Shown one piece after another: positions 17,153-25,214 of a stretch of DNA of 42,527 nt (its first letter is position 1; every line of letters starts with the position of its first letter). The notes beneath the pieces were generated by a model. That model did no database searches and was not told the DNA's origin. It saw only the letters and a program-made list of their open reading frames with translations. The translations under genes and the position numbers were made by a program. Source of the stretch: Bacillota bacterium (lineage in GTDB: Bacteria; Bacillota; Clostridia; Peptostreptococcales; Anaerovoracaceae); the NCBI GenBank assembly GCA_021769295.1, contig JAETTD010000020.1, positions 1 through 42,527 on the forward strand, given 5' to 3'.

Positions 17153-18307
17153 TTATTCGCCTGCTTCTTTCAGTTCTTCATATTTTGCATTCAAATCTTT
17201 AAGTCTTTGTATAATGTTTATCTTCTGCGGGCAGTGTGATTCGCAGTTGCCACACTCAAGACAGTTTGCGGCATTGGGGCCGAGTTCCTCGTACTGCTTT
17301 GACAGAGAACCCCAAATCCAGTGGAAGCCTTTGGCCGCAGCCTCGTTGTACCATGAGAAAAGCTTGGAAATCTTGATTTCTGCCGGACACTCGAAACAGT
17401 AATTGCAGCCTGTGCAAGGAATTATAATATCAGCTTGCAGCTTTGATGCGGCCTTTGGTATTGAAGCAAGCTGTGCTTCCGTCAGGGCAGGGCCTGAGAA
17501 TGTTTCGATGTTTTCTCTCATCTGCTCTGTCGATGACATACCTGACAAGGTGCAGAAGACACCGTCAAGCTGTTCTACGTATCTCAGAGCATAAGAGGCG
17601 TATGAAGTGCCTTCTTGACCGGCTTCCATCGATGCATCATCAAGAATTTTGCGTGACTCTTCACTCGGAAGATTTGCAAGCATTCCGCCACGCACAGGTT
17701 CCATTACGATAATCGGCATGTTGTATTTACGTGCGATGTCATAAAGTGCTTTTGCATCCTGATATTCCCAGTCAAAATAGTTAAGCTGAATCTGCACGAA
17801 TTCCAGTTTATCGCTGTATTTTGCAAGGATTGTTTCCAGCAGTTCCGGTTTGCAGTGTATGGAAAATCCCACATGGCGAGCCAAGCCCTGGGCTTTCTTT
17901 TGGACAACAAAATCAACCAAGTCAAGTCTTTCTATGTTTGGCCAGCTATCTTCATCTACGTTGTGAAGAAGATAGAAGTCAAAATATTCCACATTGCATT
18001 TAGTAAGCTGCTCTCTGAAAATCTTTTCCGCATCATCACGTGTTTCACATAGCCAGGTAGGAAGTTTATCTGCCAGCATGTATGTATCGTGTGGATATTT
18101 GGCAATAACCCTTCCGCAAAAATTTTCGGCCTCGCCTTCATGATAGCGGTAAGCGGTATCAAAATATGTGATGCCGCCTTTCATGGCTTCAGCAACCATT
18201 TTTTCGCCCTCGACATAGTCTATGTTTTCGTCCTTGTCCATGGGAAGACGCATGGTGCCGAATCCTAAGTCAGAAATTTTTAAACCTTTAAAATCATTAT
18301 ATCTCAT
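17153..18307 (-). CDS. Aldo/keto reductase with C-terminal 4Fe-4S ferredoxin domain
   Basis: A 384-aa protein. The N-terminal TIM barrel (about 1-280) shows the catalytic set: D and Y in FDTAYRYHEGEAE, K in LADKLP, and H in LLHNVDED. The C-terminal part has two cysteine clusters, CTGCNYCFECP and CLECGNCESHCP, predicted to hold 4Fe-4S clusters. This fused form is common in anaerobic Firmicutes and suggests an oxidoreductase linked to ferredoxin-type electron carriers; the substrate is unknown. Minus-strand AAAAGGAGGTTCGTTTCC precedes ATG 18307. Confidence 0.93.
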   Translation of the reverse strand: MRYNDFKGLKISDLGFGTMRLPMDKDENIDYVEGEKMVAEAMKGGITYFDTAYRYHEGEAENFCGRVIAKYPHDTYMLADKLPTWLCETRDDAEKIFREQLTKCNVEYFDFYLLHNVDEDSWPNIERLDLVDFVVQKKAQGLARHVGFSIHCKPELLETILAKYSDKLEFVQIQLNYFDWEYQDAKALYDIARKYNMPIIVMEPVRGGMLANLPSEESRKILDDASMEAGQEGTSYASYALRYVEQLDGVFCTLSGMSSTEQMRENIETFSGPALTEAQLASIPKAASKLQADIIIPCTGCNYCFECPAEIKISKLFSWYNEAAAKGFHWIWGSLSKQYEELGPNAANCLECGNCESHCPQKINIIQRLKDLNAKYEELKEAGE

Positions 18308-18367
18308 GGAAACGAACCTCCTTTTAGAATTATTATAACATATTGGCTGCTTTTAGCAAATAAAACA

Positions 18368-18397
18368 TTGCAATCTGCCTGCAATCCCATATATAAT
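18368..18397 (+). promoter_or_regulatory. Sigma-A type promoter of the NSS transporter gene
   Basis: TTGCAA (18368-18373) and TATAAT (18392-18397) are separated by 18 bp, about 55 bp upstream of the ATG, in the region divergent from the aldo/keto reductase gene. Confidence 0.6.
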
Positions 18398-18451
18398 AAT
18401 TAAATAATATGATAAGAAATAAAGACGAAGTTGAGAGGAGAATCTTGAAAT

Positions 18452-19807
18452 ATGAAAAGAGAAAGCTTTCAGTCAAGATTGGGATTTTTACTGGTGAGCG
18501 CAGGTTGTGCCATCGGTATAGGAAATGTGTGGAGATTTCCGTATGTCACAGGTGAAAACGGAGGCGGAGTGTTTGTGCTGTTCTACCTGTTGTTTTTATT
18601 GGTTATGGGAGTTCCCGTATTGACTATGGAATTTGCCGTGGGTAGAGCCAGCAGAAAAAGCGCAGTGGGCGGATACAAGGCATTGGAAGCGCCCGGAAGA
18701 AAATGGCATATACACGGATGGTTTTGTATAATCGGATGTTATCTTCTGATGATGTACTATACTACGGTTTCCGGCTGGATGCTCAGTTATTTTAAAAAAT
18801 TTCTGACGGGAGATTTTGCTGCCTCAATGAGCGCTGATGAAGTATCGGGAATTTTCGGTCAGATGCTGGCCAATCCGGTTGAAATGGGAGGCTGGATGGC
18901 GCTGACGGTTATAGTAGGATTTGCCGTGTGCAGTTTGGGGCTGCAAAAGGGCCTTGAACGCATAACCAAAATAATGATGGCAGCTTTATTGGTGCTGATT
19001 GTGGTTTTGGCTGTTCACAGCTTTACTCTTGAAGGAGCCTCGGAGGGTGTATCTTTTTATTTGAAACCTGATTTTAAAAGGGCTGCCGAAGTCGGACTGG
19101 GAAACGTCATCACTGCGGCGATGAATCAGGCATTTTTCACATTGAGCCTTGGAATAGGCGCAATGGAAATCTTCGGAAGCTACATGTCGAAAGAACACAC
19201 ATTGACAGGGGAGGCGGTACGTATCTGCGGACTGGATACCTTTGTGGCAATAATGGCAGGAATGATTATATTCCCGGCATGTTTTTCCTTTGGCGTGGAG
19301 CCGGACCAGGGGCCGTCTCTCATCTTTGTGACTCTCCCCAACGTGTTTGTAAATATGGCGGGAGGCAGAGTCTGGGGAACGCTCTTCTTTCTGTTTATGA
19401 CCTTTGCAAGCTTTTCAACGGTAATTGCCGTATTTGAAAATCTTTTGGCAAGCTGCATGGATAATTTCAGGTGGTCACGAAAGAAGTCTACGGTTATAAA
19501 CTGCGTATTTATTTTAATTGCAAGCCTGCCTTGCGTTTTGGGATACAATTTATGGAGCGATTTACATATCATCGGAGCAAGAGACGTTTTGGACAGCGAA
19601 GATTTTCTTGTAAGCAACTTGCTGCTGCCTATAGGCTCGCTCGTTTACCTGCTGTTCTGCGTAACCAAATGGGGCTGGGGCTTTGACAATTATATCAAAG
19701 AAGCAAATGAAGGAACCGGGCTTAAGATGCCGAGATGTTTAAAATATTACTTCACCTTTGTTCTGCCGATCCTGATAATTATCATACTTGTGCAGGGACT
19801 GATATAG
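18452..19807 (+). CDS. Sodium-dependent symporter, NSS (SNF) family
   Basis: A 451-aa inner-membrane transporter with about 11-12 predicted transmembrane helices. The first helix carries the NSS signature SAGCAIGIGNVWRFPYVTGE, which forms the Na+ and substrate site, and GMIIFPACFSFG appears in the middle. Bacterial homologues such as LeuT, TnaT and MhsT import amino acids with Na+. The length is that of the shorter bacterial subgroup. The substrate is not evident. A GC-rich hairpin and array B follow the stop. Confidence 0.94.
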   Translation: MKRESFQSRLGFLLVSAGCAIGIGNVWRFPYVTGENGGGVFVLFYLLFLLVMGVPVLTMEFAVGRASRKSAVGGYKALEAPGRKWHIHGWFCIIGCYLLMMYYTTVSGWMLSYFKKFLTGDFAASMSADEVSGIFGQMLANPVEMGGWMALTVIVGFAVCSLGLQKGLERITKIMMAALLVLIVVLAVHSFTLEGASEGVSFYLKPDFKRAAEVGLGNVITAAMNQAFFTLSLGIGAMEIFGSYMSKEHTLTGEAVRICGLDTFVAIMAGMIIFPACFSFGVEPDQGPSLIFVTLPNVFVNMAGGRVWGTLFFLFMTFASFSTVIAVFENLLASCMDNFRWSRKKSTVINCVFILIASLPCVLGYNLWSDLHIIGARDVLDSEDFLVSNLLLPIGSLVYLLFCVTKWGWGFDNYIKEANEGTGLKMPRCLKYYFTFVLPILIIIILVQGLI

Positions 19808-19829
19808 GAATATATATTAAATTGGAACC

Positions 19830-19874
19830 GTCACTCCGGTCGGCCGGCAGTCGGCGACCAACGAACGGCGTGAC
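19830..19874 (+). other. GC-rich hairpin abutting array B
   Basis: GTCACTCC (19830-19837) pairs with GGCGTGAC (19867-19874) with one mismatch. Nested inside, GGTCG (19838-19842) pairs with CGACC (19855-19859). The hairpin is much more GC-rich than its surroundings and ends at the base before the first unit of array B. It may be a terminator-like 3' structure of the transporter mRNA, but no T-run follows directly. Confidence 0.6.
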
Positions 19875-20095
19875 TGCCGTAAACCTTAAATTTTCTTTGA
19901 ATTGCGGCATTTTGACAGAGGTGATAGGACTCAAATTGCCGTAAAGTTCGCAATTTCTTTTAAATACGGCATTTTATAAGCCTTGGGAAGGGCAAAACTG
20001 CCGTAAATTTGAAATTTTTCTTGGTTTCCGGCATTTTGGTGGGAAATAATGCAGCAAAAGTGCCGCAGATGAGAGATTTTCTTAAATCTGCGGCA
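19875..20095 (+). repeat. Tandem hairpin array B (four 35-nt units, 62-nt period)
   Basis: Units begin at 19875, 19937, 19999 and 20061; each is 35 nt, with exact 27-nt spacers. Every unit starts TGCCG and ends CGGCA. Spacers start TTTT and end AAA plus one base, so most hairpins are followed by a T-run. Unit 4 has a perfect 10-bp stem (TGCCGCAGAT/ATCTGCGGCA). Similarity to array C continues through a fifth spacer-like segment to about 20122. The array occupies most of the 409-bp gap between the transporter and the DUF134 gene; the remainder holds the DUF134 promoter. Confidence 0.95.
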
Positions 20096-20153
20096 TTTTA
20101 CAATTCGGGCTGCTGCGGTGACAGCTCGTTTTTTATTATTTATGCAAAAGTTA

Positions 20154-20198
20154 TTGACATATGCCGAAAACATATTATAATAATAAATATCATATGCC
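20154..20198 (+). promoter_or_regulatory. DUF134 promoter with flanking CATATGCC repeats
   Basis: TTGACA (20154-20159) and TATAAT (20176-20181) are 16 bp apart. CATATGCC occurs at 20158-20165 and again at 20191-20198, 33 bp apart, bracketing the -10 box. This is a reasonable operator for autoregulation by the helix-turn-helix protein encoded just downstream. Confidence 0.55.
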
Positions 20199-20216
20199 AT
20201 AAACGGAGGAATCTGA

Positions 20217-20570
20217 ATGCCGAGACCGAGAAAATGCCGAAAAGTTTGCTGTCTGCCGCATAACACCGAATTTACACCGGCAAAATGCTCAGATAAAGCA
20301 AAAGTAATAGTGATGACGGTAGACGAATACGAGACCATACGCCTTATTGACAAGGAGGGTTTTTCGCAGGAAGAATGCGGAGTATATATGAATGTAGCTC
20401 GGACTACGGTGCAGCAGATGTACAACAGCGCAAGAAAAAAACTTGCCTGTGCAATCGTTGACGGCCTAAGGCTGACAATAGAGGGCGGAGATTACGTAAT
20501 CTGTGATGGTAAAGAAAAAATATGCAAATGCGGGGGATGCCGGAAGCATCGCCTTGCAAATCAGAAATAA
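20217..20570 (+). CDS. DUF134 family HTH protein
   Basis: A 117-aa protein beginning MPRPRKCRKVCCLP, the hallmark N-terminus of DUF134. A sigma-70 region 4-like helix-turn-helix follows: VDEYETIRLIDKEGFSQEE then ARTTVQQMYNSARKKLACA. The cysteines at both ends (C7, C11, C12 and late CKCGGC) suggest metal or Fe-S binding. Such genes usually neighbour NifX/NafY-like proteins, as here. A DNA-binding metal-responsive regulator is the likely role (inference). CGGAGG precedes the ATG. Confidence 0.88.
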   Translation: MPRPRKCRKVCCLPHNTEFTPAKCSDKAKVIVMTVDEYETIRLIDKEGFSQEECGVYMNVARTTVQQMYNSARKKLACAIVDGLRLTIEGGDYVICDGKEKICKCGGCRKHRLANQK

Positions 20571-20585
20571 AGGAAGGTGTATCTT

Positions 20586-20972
20586 ATGAAAATTGCGGTA
20601 ACATATGAAAACGGACAGGTGTATCAGCACTTCGGCCATACGGAAAAATTTAAAATTTATGAAGTAGAAGACAGAAAGATTGCAAATTCATACGTTGTGA
20701 ATACGGATGGAAACGGACATGGTGCCCTTGCAGGATTTTTGAAAAACTACGGTGTTGACGTTCTTATCTGCGGAGGCATCGGAGGAGGAGCACAAAGCGC
20801 TCTTGCAGAGGCAGGCATAAAGCTTTACGGTGGTGCATCCGGTGAAGCAGACAAAGCTGTAGAAGCCTTGATTGCAGGAACGCTGGAATATAACCCTGAC
20901 GTAAAGTGCAATCATCATGAACATGACCATGGCGAAGGACATTCCTGCGGAAACCACAGCTGTCATCATTAG
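20586..20972 (+). CDS. NifX/NafY-type dinitrogenase iron-molybdenum cofactor family protein
   Basis: A 128-aa protein. The domain begins MKIAVTYENGQVYQHFGHTE and contains VDVLICGGIGGGAQSALAEA, typical of the NifX/NafY/MTH1175 RNase-H-like fold that binds metal clusters. The last 20 residues are His/Cys rich (CNHHEHDHGE, then CGNHSCHH) and look like a metal-binding tail. The nif genes themselves are not in the window, so a role in nitrogen fixation is not implied. The start is ATG 20586 with AGGAAGG at 20571-20577. It is coupled to the DUF134 gene. Confidence 0.88.
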   Translation: MKIAVTYENGQVYQHFGHTEKFKIYEVEDRKIANSYVVNTDGNGHGALAGFLKNYGVDVLICGGIGGGAQSALAEAGIKLYGGASGEADKAVEALIAGTLEYNPDVKCNHHEHDHGEGHSCGNHSCHH

Positions 20973-21004
20973 TTATAACGAAATCGCTTTTGCACGAAAA
21001 TAAA

Positions 21005-21045
21005 AACCGCTGTATAGCCGATTGCCGGCTGTACGGCGGTTTTTT
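21005..21045 (+). terminator. Rho-independent terminator after the NifX/NafY gene
   Basis: AACCGCTGTATAGCC (21005-21019) pairs with GGCTGTACGGCGGTT (21027-21041), with two wobbles and a 7-nt loop, then a T-run. It also faces the convergent patatin gene. Confidence 0.88.
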
Positions 21046-21056
21046 GCGGTGTAAAG

Positions 21057-21902
21057 CTATATAAGAAACGAAGCGATTTTTGCACCGTCCCGGTATCCTT
21101 TTTCATAAAGCCGATGCAATGCATTGGCATCTCTGTTTAGTGTTTTAACGCCGCAGGTATCGTCCGGCGCAACAATAAGGAGTTTTCCCTTGGCGGCGTA
21201 GCTTTGTGCCAGTGCGATGCATTCGTTATACCGCTGAGCCCGCCGGGCAAGATTTTCGGCAGATAGCGGATATTTCCTGCGAATTACGGACGCCAGCTTC
21301 CTGTCCTTATCGGAAGTTCTTACGGTATTCTCCGGCAGCGTCAAAATCAGAACCACCTTGTCGCAGCCCATATGAAAGGCCTTCTCTATGGGAACCGGGT
21401 CACTGAGGGCTCCGTCGTAATAAAGGGAATCCTTGACCGCATACGGATGACAGAAAACGGGGATTGTGCAGGAGGCTTTCATTATACTGTAATCATCCTG
21501 CGAAACATCATCTTTATTGAAGTATTTGGCTTTTCCCGTTTCAACCTCCGTTGCTACCACCAGAAATTCCATGGGATTGCGGCGGAAGGCTTCGTAATCC
21601 AAGGGGTCTTCGCCGTCAGAATTACTAAGGGTGCCATAGACATAGTCCAAATCTATAAAGCTCTTTTTTGTGAGAAAGTTTTTAAATCCGGCGTACTCCT
21701 TTCGCAGGCCGTATTCAGCGTAGAACCGATAGTTCCGCCCTGCCTGTCCCGCCATATATGAAATTATATTGGCGCTGCCGGCAGAAACGCCTATCCCCAA
21801 GTCAAAGGATATTCTGTTGTCCATACAGTAATCGAAGACTCCTGCGGCATAGATGCCGCGGTATCCACCGCCAACATCAACAACGCCGATTTTTGAACTC
21901 AT
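21057..21902 (-). CDS. Patatin-like phospholipase family protein
   Basis: A 281-aa predicted lipid acyl hydrolase. The oxyanion glycine stretch GGYRGIYAAGVFDY is followed by the nucleophile elbow GVSAGSANI (GxSxG), and the partner aspartate lies in DGALSDPVP. This is the RssA/YlbK-type bacterial patatin subgroup, cytoplasmic or peripheral, with no signal peptide. The lipid substrate is unknown. GGGAGAC lies just upstream of ATG 21902 on the minus strand. Confidence 0.92.
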   Translation of the reverse strand: MSSKIGVVDVGGGYRGIYAAGVFDYCMDNRISFDLGIGVSAGSANIISYMAGQAGRNYRFYAEYGLRKEYAGFKNFLTKKSFIDLDYVYGTLSNSDGEDPLDYEAFRRNPMEFLVVATEVETGKAKYFNKDDVSQDDYSIMKASCTIPVFCHPYAVKDSLYYDGALSDPVPIEKAFHMGCDKVVLILTLPENTVRTSDKDRKLASVIRRKYPLSAENLARRAQRYNECIALAQSYAAKGKLLIVAPDDTCGVKTLNRDANALHRLYEKGYRDGAKIASFLI

Positions 21903-21968
21903 AATGATTGTCTCCCGTAAAATTAAAATTTACAAATATTATAGCAAAGGTGAGGTGTAATGGCAACG

Positions 21969-21997
21969 TTTACAGAATAAACTGCTTATGATACAAT
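21969..21997 (+). promoter_or_regulatory. Sigma-A type promoter of the FHA-SEDS/PBP operon
   Basis: TTTACA (21969-21974) and TACAAT (21992-21997) are separated by 17 bp, 39 bp before ATG 22037. Confidence 0.6.
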
Positions 21998-22036
21998 ATA
22001 TAAAGGATTGAGATTATGATGCGGGAGGAGGGCAAT

Positions 22037-23824
22037 ATGAATCTTGATATTTTAAGCAATATTGAAATAACAAATGTATTTACGGAGCTTGTGCGCTGGG
22101 TTTTTGTATTTCTTGCGGCATACATACTGATAAGAGCCATAAAATCCCTTTTGAAGGTAAAAAACCCTGCAGAAGTCTGGGCATACATGAATCTGAAAAC
22201 TTTTAAAACCGATGAAAACGGCAATGCCGTAGACGCAGAAGAGATGAGCGTTCCCATAACCCATTGGGAAAGCGTAATAGGCAGGGCGAAGAGCTGCGAT
22301 ATTTCAGTTGCGGATATGACCCTTTCCCGAAACCACGGCATTTTGATGCGAGATACAAAGGGAAAGTGGACATACAGAGACTTGGGCTCAAAAAACGGGA
22401 CATATCTGAACGAAGAGAAGATAGGCTCAGGAAGGAGCGCAAGAAAGACCAAAGGGACAGGTCAGATGAGTCCCGCCGTAAAGGTAGAATACGGCGATGT
22501 CATCCGCACAGGTCTTACGGAAATGACCCTGTTTCCCATAAGCCTTGAAGAAAAAAACAACAACATTGCAATGCGGCGTTCCGACACACAGCTTATGTCC
22601 ATAGGCCCGTCGCTGGCAGCGTTGACGCTGTTTCAGCTTCTGACGATGTTCCAGCTTGGTATTTCTCTCGGAGCGGAGTATCTTCCGCAGATATTTATAT
22701 CCATAGGAGGTCTCATGGTCATAATGTGGATATATGTTGCGGTAATGAGAAAAATAGGTAACGTGTCTTTTGAACTGGAGAGTATAGCCTTTTTCCTTTC
22801 CACCCTGAGCTTGGCGGTGGTGGGTTCATCTGCGCCGCAGAGCATGATTAAACAATTTATTTCCGCAGCTCTCGGAATAGCAATCATGATAATAATGTGC
22901 ATGATTCTCAGAAAACTTGAGAGGGCGAAGGCTCTGAGGTGGATAATGCTCGTAGGCGCGGCTCTGCTTTTGCTTGCAAACCTTGCTTTCGGAACTTTCA
23001 GCTACGGAGCCAAGAACTGGATTGCCATAGGCGGATTTTCCTTTCAGCCGTCTGAGCTGGTAAAGATCGTATTCATATGGCTCGGGGCTGCCACTCTTGA
23101 TGAACTCTTTGAGAAGAAAAATCTGTGGATTTTCATGTTGTTTTCGGCATATTGCTTCGGATGTCTGGGCCTTATGGGCGACTTCGGAACAGCAATAATC
23201 TTTTTCGTGACATTTTTGATAATATCCTTTCTTCGAAGCGGAGATTTTTCAAAACTTATACTTATGGTAGGAGTTGCCGCTGCCGGAGGGTTTATGATAC
23301 TGAGATTTAAACCGTACATAGCCAATCGATTTGCTTCATGGGGGCATGTCTGGGATGCAGCCGTTGTGGATGCAGCCGGTTTTCAGCAGAGCAGAACCAT
23401 GAGCGCCGCAGCCAGCGGCGGCCTCGTGGGAGTAGGTGCAGGAGAAGGCTGGCTTCAGGATGTGCCTGCGGCAAATACTGACATGGTATTCGGAATGCTC
23501 ATTGAAGAATGGGGACTTATCATCGCAGTGCTTGCGGTGCTGTCCATCGTAACCTTGTCTCTCTTCGCATACAAATCGATATTCGCAGGACGCTCTACAT
23601 ATTACACCATAGCGGCTTGCGGAGCCATGTCAATGTTCATATTTCAAACGGTACTCAATGTGTTCGGCTGCGTCGACCTGCTTCCGTTTACGGGAGTTAC
23701 TTTCCCGTTTGTTTCCAACGGAGGCACCAGCATGATGGTCTCGTGGGGGCTTTTGGCCTTCCTCAAGGCGGCGGATACCAGAGAAAAGGCAAGCATTGCC
23801 GTGAAGGCAGGTGAAAAGATATGA
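22037..23824 (+). CDS. FHA domain fused to a SEDS (FtsW/RodA/SpoVE) peptidoglycan polymerase
   Basis: A 595-aa membrane protein. Order: an N-terminal transmembrane helix (about 15-35), a cytoplasmic FHA phosphothreonine-binding domain (about 70-150; SVIGRAKSCDISVADMTLSR, then HGI and DLGSKNGTYLN), then about ten helices of the SEDS glycosyltransferase. The conserved SEDS segment DVPAANTDMVFGMLIEEWG contains the catalytic-type TD. GVTFPFVSNGGTSMM is also typical. GGGAGGAGGG at 22023-22032 fixes the start at ATG 22037. The stop overlaps the PBP start by 4 nt, giving a cotranslated polymerase/transpeptidase pair. FHA fusion implies control by a Ser/Thr kinase, not encoded here. Confidence 0.93.
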   Translation: MNLDILSNIEITNVFTELVRWVFVFLAAYILIRAIKSLLKVKNPAEVWAYMNLKTFKTDENGNAVDAEEMSVPITHWESVIGRAKSCDISVADMTLSRNHGILMRDTKGKWTYRDLGSKNGTYLNEEKIGSGRSARKTKGTGQMSPAVKVEYGDVIRTGLTEMTLFPISLEEKNNNIAMRRSDTQLMSIGPSLAALTLFQLLTMFQLGISLGAEYLPQIFISIGGLMVIMWIYVAVMRKIGNVSFELESIAFFLSTLSLAVVGSSAPQSMIKQFISAALGIAIMIIMCMILRKLERAKALRWIMLVGAALLLLANLAFGTFSYGAKNWIAIGGFSFQPSELVKIVFIWLGAATLDELFEKKNLWIFMLFSAYCFGCLGLMGDFGTAIIFFVTFLIISFLRSGDFSKLILMVGVAAAGGFMILRFKPYIANRFASWGHVWDAAVVDAAGFQQSRTMSAAASGGLVGVGAGEGWLQDVPAANTDMVFGMLIEEWGLIIAVLAVLSIVTLSLFAYKSIFAGRSTYYTIAACGAMSMFIFQTVLNVFGCVDLLPFTGVTFPFVSNGGTSMMVSWGLLAFLKAADTREKASIAVKAGEKI

Positions 23825-25131
23825 AGAAAATGGAAGGACGTGCAATCATATGTCTGGCTCTTGCGGCTGTGCTCGTCGTGGGGCTCGTGGTCTTTATATT
23901 CAAGATAGCCGTAAACGGCGCAACTTGGGCATCTTTTTATGCCAACAGCCATGTGTACAGCGAAGGAAGACTTGCTGTGGGGGCTATCTATGACAGAAAC
24001 GGAGTTCTGCTTTTGCAAAACGATGCAGAAGGCTCTCATTATAATGATGATGAAACCATAAGGAGAGCAACCCTCCACGTGGTGGGAGATGAAAAACAGA
24101 ACATATCCACCGCAGCCAATTATGCCTTCAGAAGCAAGATAATAGGATATAACATCGTGACCGGAACCAAGGGGATACTGTTTGGCTCCGGACGTGACAT
24201 AAAACTTACGGTTGATGCACAGGTGTCCAAGACGGCATATGAAGCCCTCAGAGGCCGTGACGGATTTGTGGGTGTATACAACTGGAAAACAGGAGATATT
24301 ATATGCATGGTAAGCAATCCGGGCTATGACCCTATATCGTCGGATGAAGCTGCGGGTGCCAAATCGGGAGCATATATAAATAAGGTTTTATCTTCAACTG
24401 CAACGCCGGGCTCAACTTTTAAGCTGGTCACCACAGCGGCGGCCCTTGAAAACATAGAAGGCATAAACAGCTGGTCCTTCAAATGTACCGGAAGGTACGA
24501 AATTGAAGGGGAAAAGGTAACCTGCCAGTCAGCTCACGGCACCGTAGATATTTACGGAGCTTTATCCAAGTCATGCAACTGCGCGTACGCATCTCTGGCG
24601 GTTGATATAGGCGGCGAAGCCATGAAAAACATGGTTGAGGCGCTGGGACTTACCTCGTCATACGATGTGGACGGCGTAGACAGCATGCCGGGAAGTTTTA
24701 ATTTTGATACTTACAATTACAACCTGGGCTGGGCAGGAGTAGGCCAGTTCGAAGACCAGATAAATCCGTTATCCATGATGATATATATGGGAGCCATAGC
24801 CGGAGAAGGAAGCGCAAGCGCCCCTCATATTCTTATGGGAACCGGCTCGGAAACTGTAAACCTGTTGGATGGGGATATTGCAAGACAGGTGGGAGATATG
24901 ATGAGAAACAATGTGCTCACCAACTACGGCGACAGCAATTATCCGGGGCTTGAGCTTCACGCAAAGTCCGGAACTGCCGAAGGGGCCAAAGGTACGGCTC
25001 CGAACGCATGGTTCTGCGGCTATTCGGGAGATTACGCATTTATCGTATGCGTCGAGAAAGGCGGGTACGGGTCATCGGTAGCCGGACCTATAGCAAATAA
25101 AGTTTTGCAGGCCTTGCAGGCAGACAATTAA
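23821..25131 (+). CDS. Class B penicillin-binding protein (PbpA/FtsI type)
   Basis: A 436-aa transpeptidase that crosslinks peptidoglycan outside the membrane. It has a signal anchor (about 8-32), then GAIYDRNGVLLL of the N-terminal domain. The active-site motifs are S198-T-F-K201 (ATPGSTFKLVT), S251-C-N253 and K382-S-G (HAKSGTAEG). It is compact for a class B PBP (usually 480-700 aa), resembling actinobacterial PbpA paired with RodA and FHA proteins. Its ATG overlaps the SEDS gene stop (ATGA), supporting a functional pair. Confidence 0.94.
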   Translation: MKKMEGRAIICLALAAVLVVGLVVFIFKIAVNGATWASFYANSHVYSEGRLAVGAIYDRNGVLLLQNDAEGSHYNDDETIRRATLHVVGDEKQNISTAANYAFRSKIIGYNIVTGTKGILFGSGRDIKLTVDAQVSKTAYEALRGRDGFVGVYNWKTGDIICMVSNPGYDPISSDEAAGAKSGAYINKVLSSTATPGSTFKLVTTAAALENIEGINSWSFKCTGRYEIEGEKVTCQSAHGTVDIYGALSKSCNCAYASLAVDIGGEAMKNMVEALGLTSSYDVDGVDSMPGSFNFDTYNYNLGWAGVGQFEDQINPLSMMIYMGAIAGEGSASAPHILMGTGSETVNLLDGDIARQVGDMMRNNVLTNYGDSNYPGLELHAKSGTAEGAKGTAPNAWFCGYSGDYAFIVCVEKGGYGSSVAGPIANKVLQALQADN

Positions 25132-25151
25132 GAATTTTGTAAGAAACAAAT

Positions 25152-25175
25152 GGGCTCCTTTGTAAAAAAGAGCCC
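25152..25175 (+). other. Weak hairpin between PBP and response regulator genes
   Basis: GGGCTC (25152-25157) pairs with GAGCCC (25170-25175) around a 12-nt A-rich loop. What follows is TTAATAT rather than a T-run, so it may only attenuate. The two-component genes may be read partly from the PBP operon. Confidence 0.35.
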
Positions 25176-25214
25176 TTAATATATGGTCATAAGGTGAGAG
25201 GAGAAGCGTGATAA

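Noticed and set aside
18398-18451. Riboswitch before the NSS transporter
   Set aside because: The leader after the -10 box is only about 50 nt and shows no conserved aptamer elements.
20009-20263. Open reading frame across array B (and a similar one at 27685-27915 across array C)
   Set aside because: It runs through hairpin repeats whose 62-nt period is out of frame, has no convincing ribosome binding site, and overlaps the DUF134 promoter and gene start.
23821-25131. PBP gene as a truncated pseudogene because of its short length
   Set aside because: All three active-site motifs, the membrane anchor and the overlap with the SEDS gene are intact.
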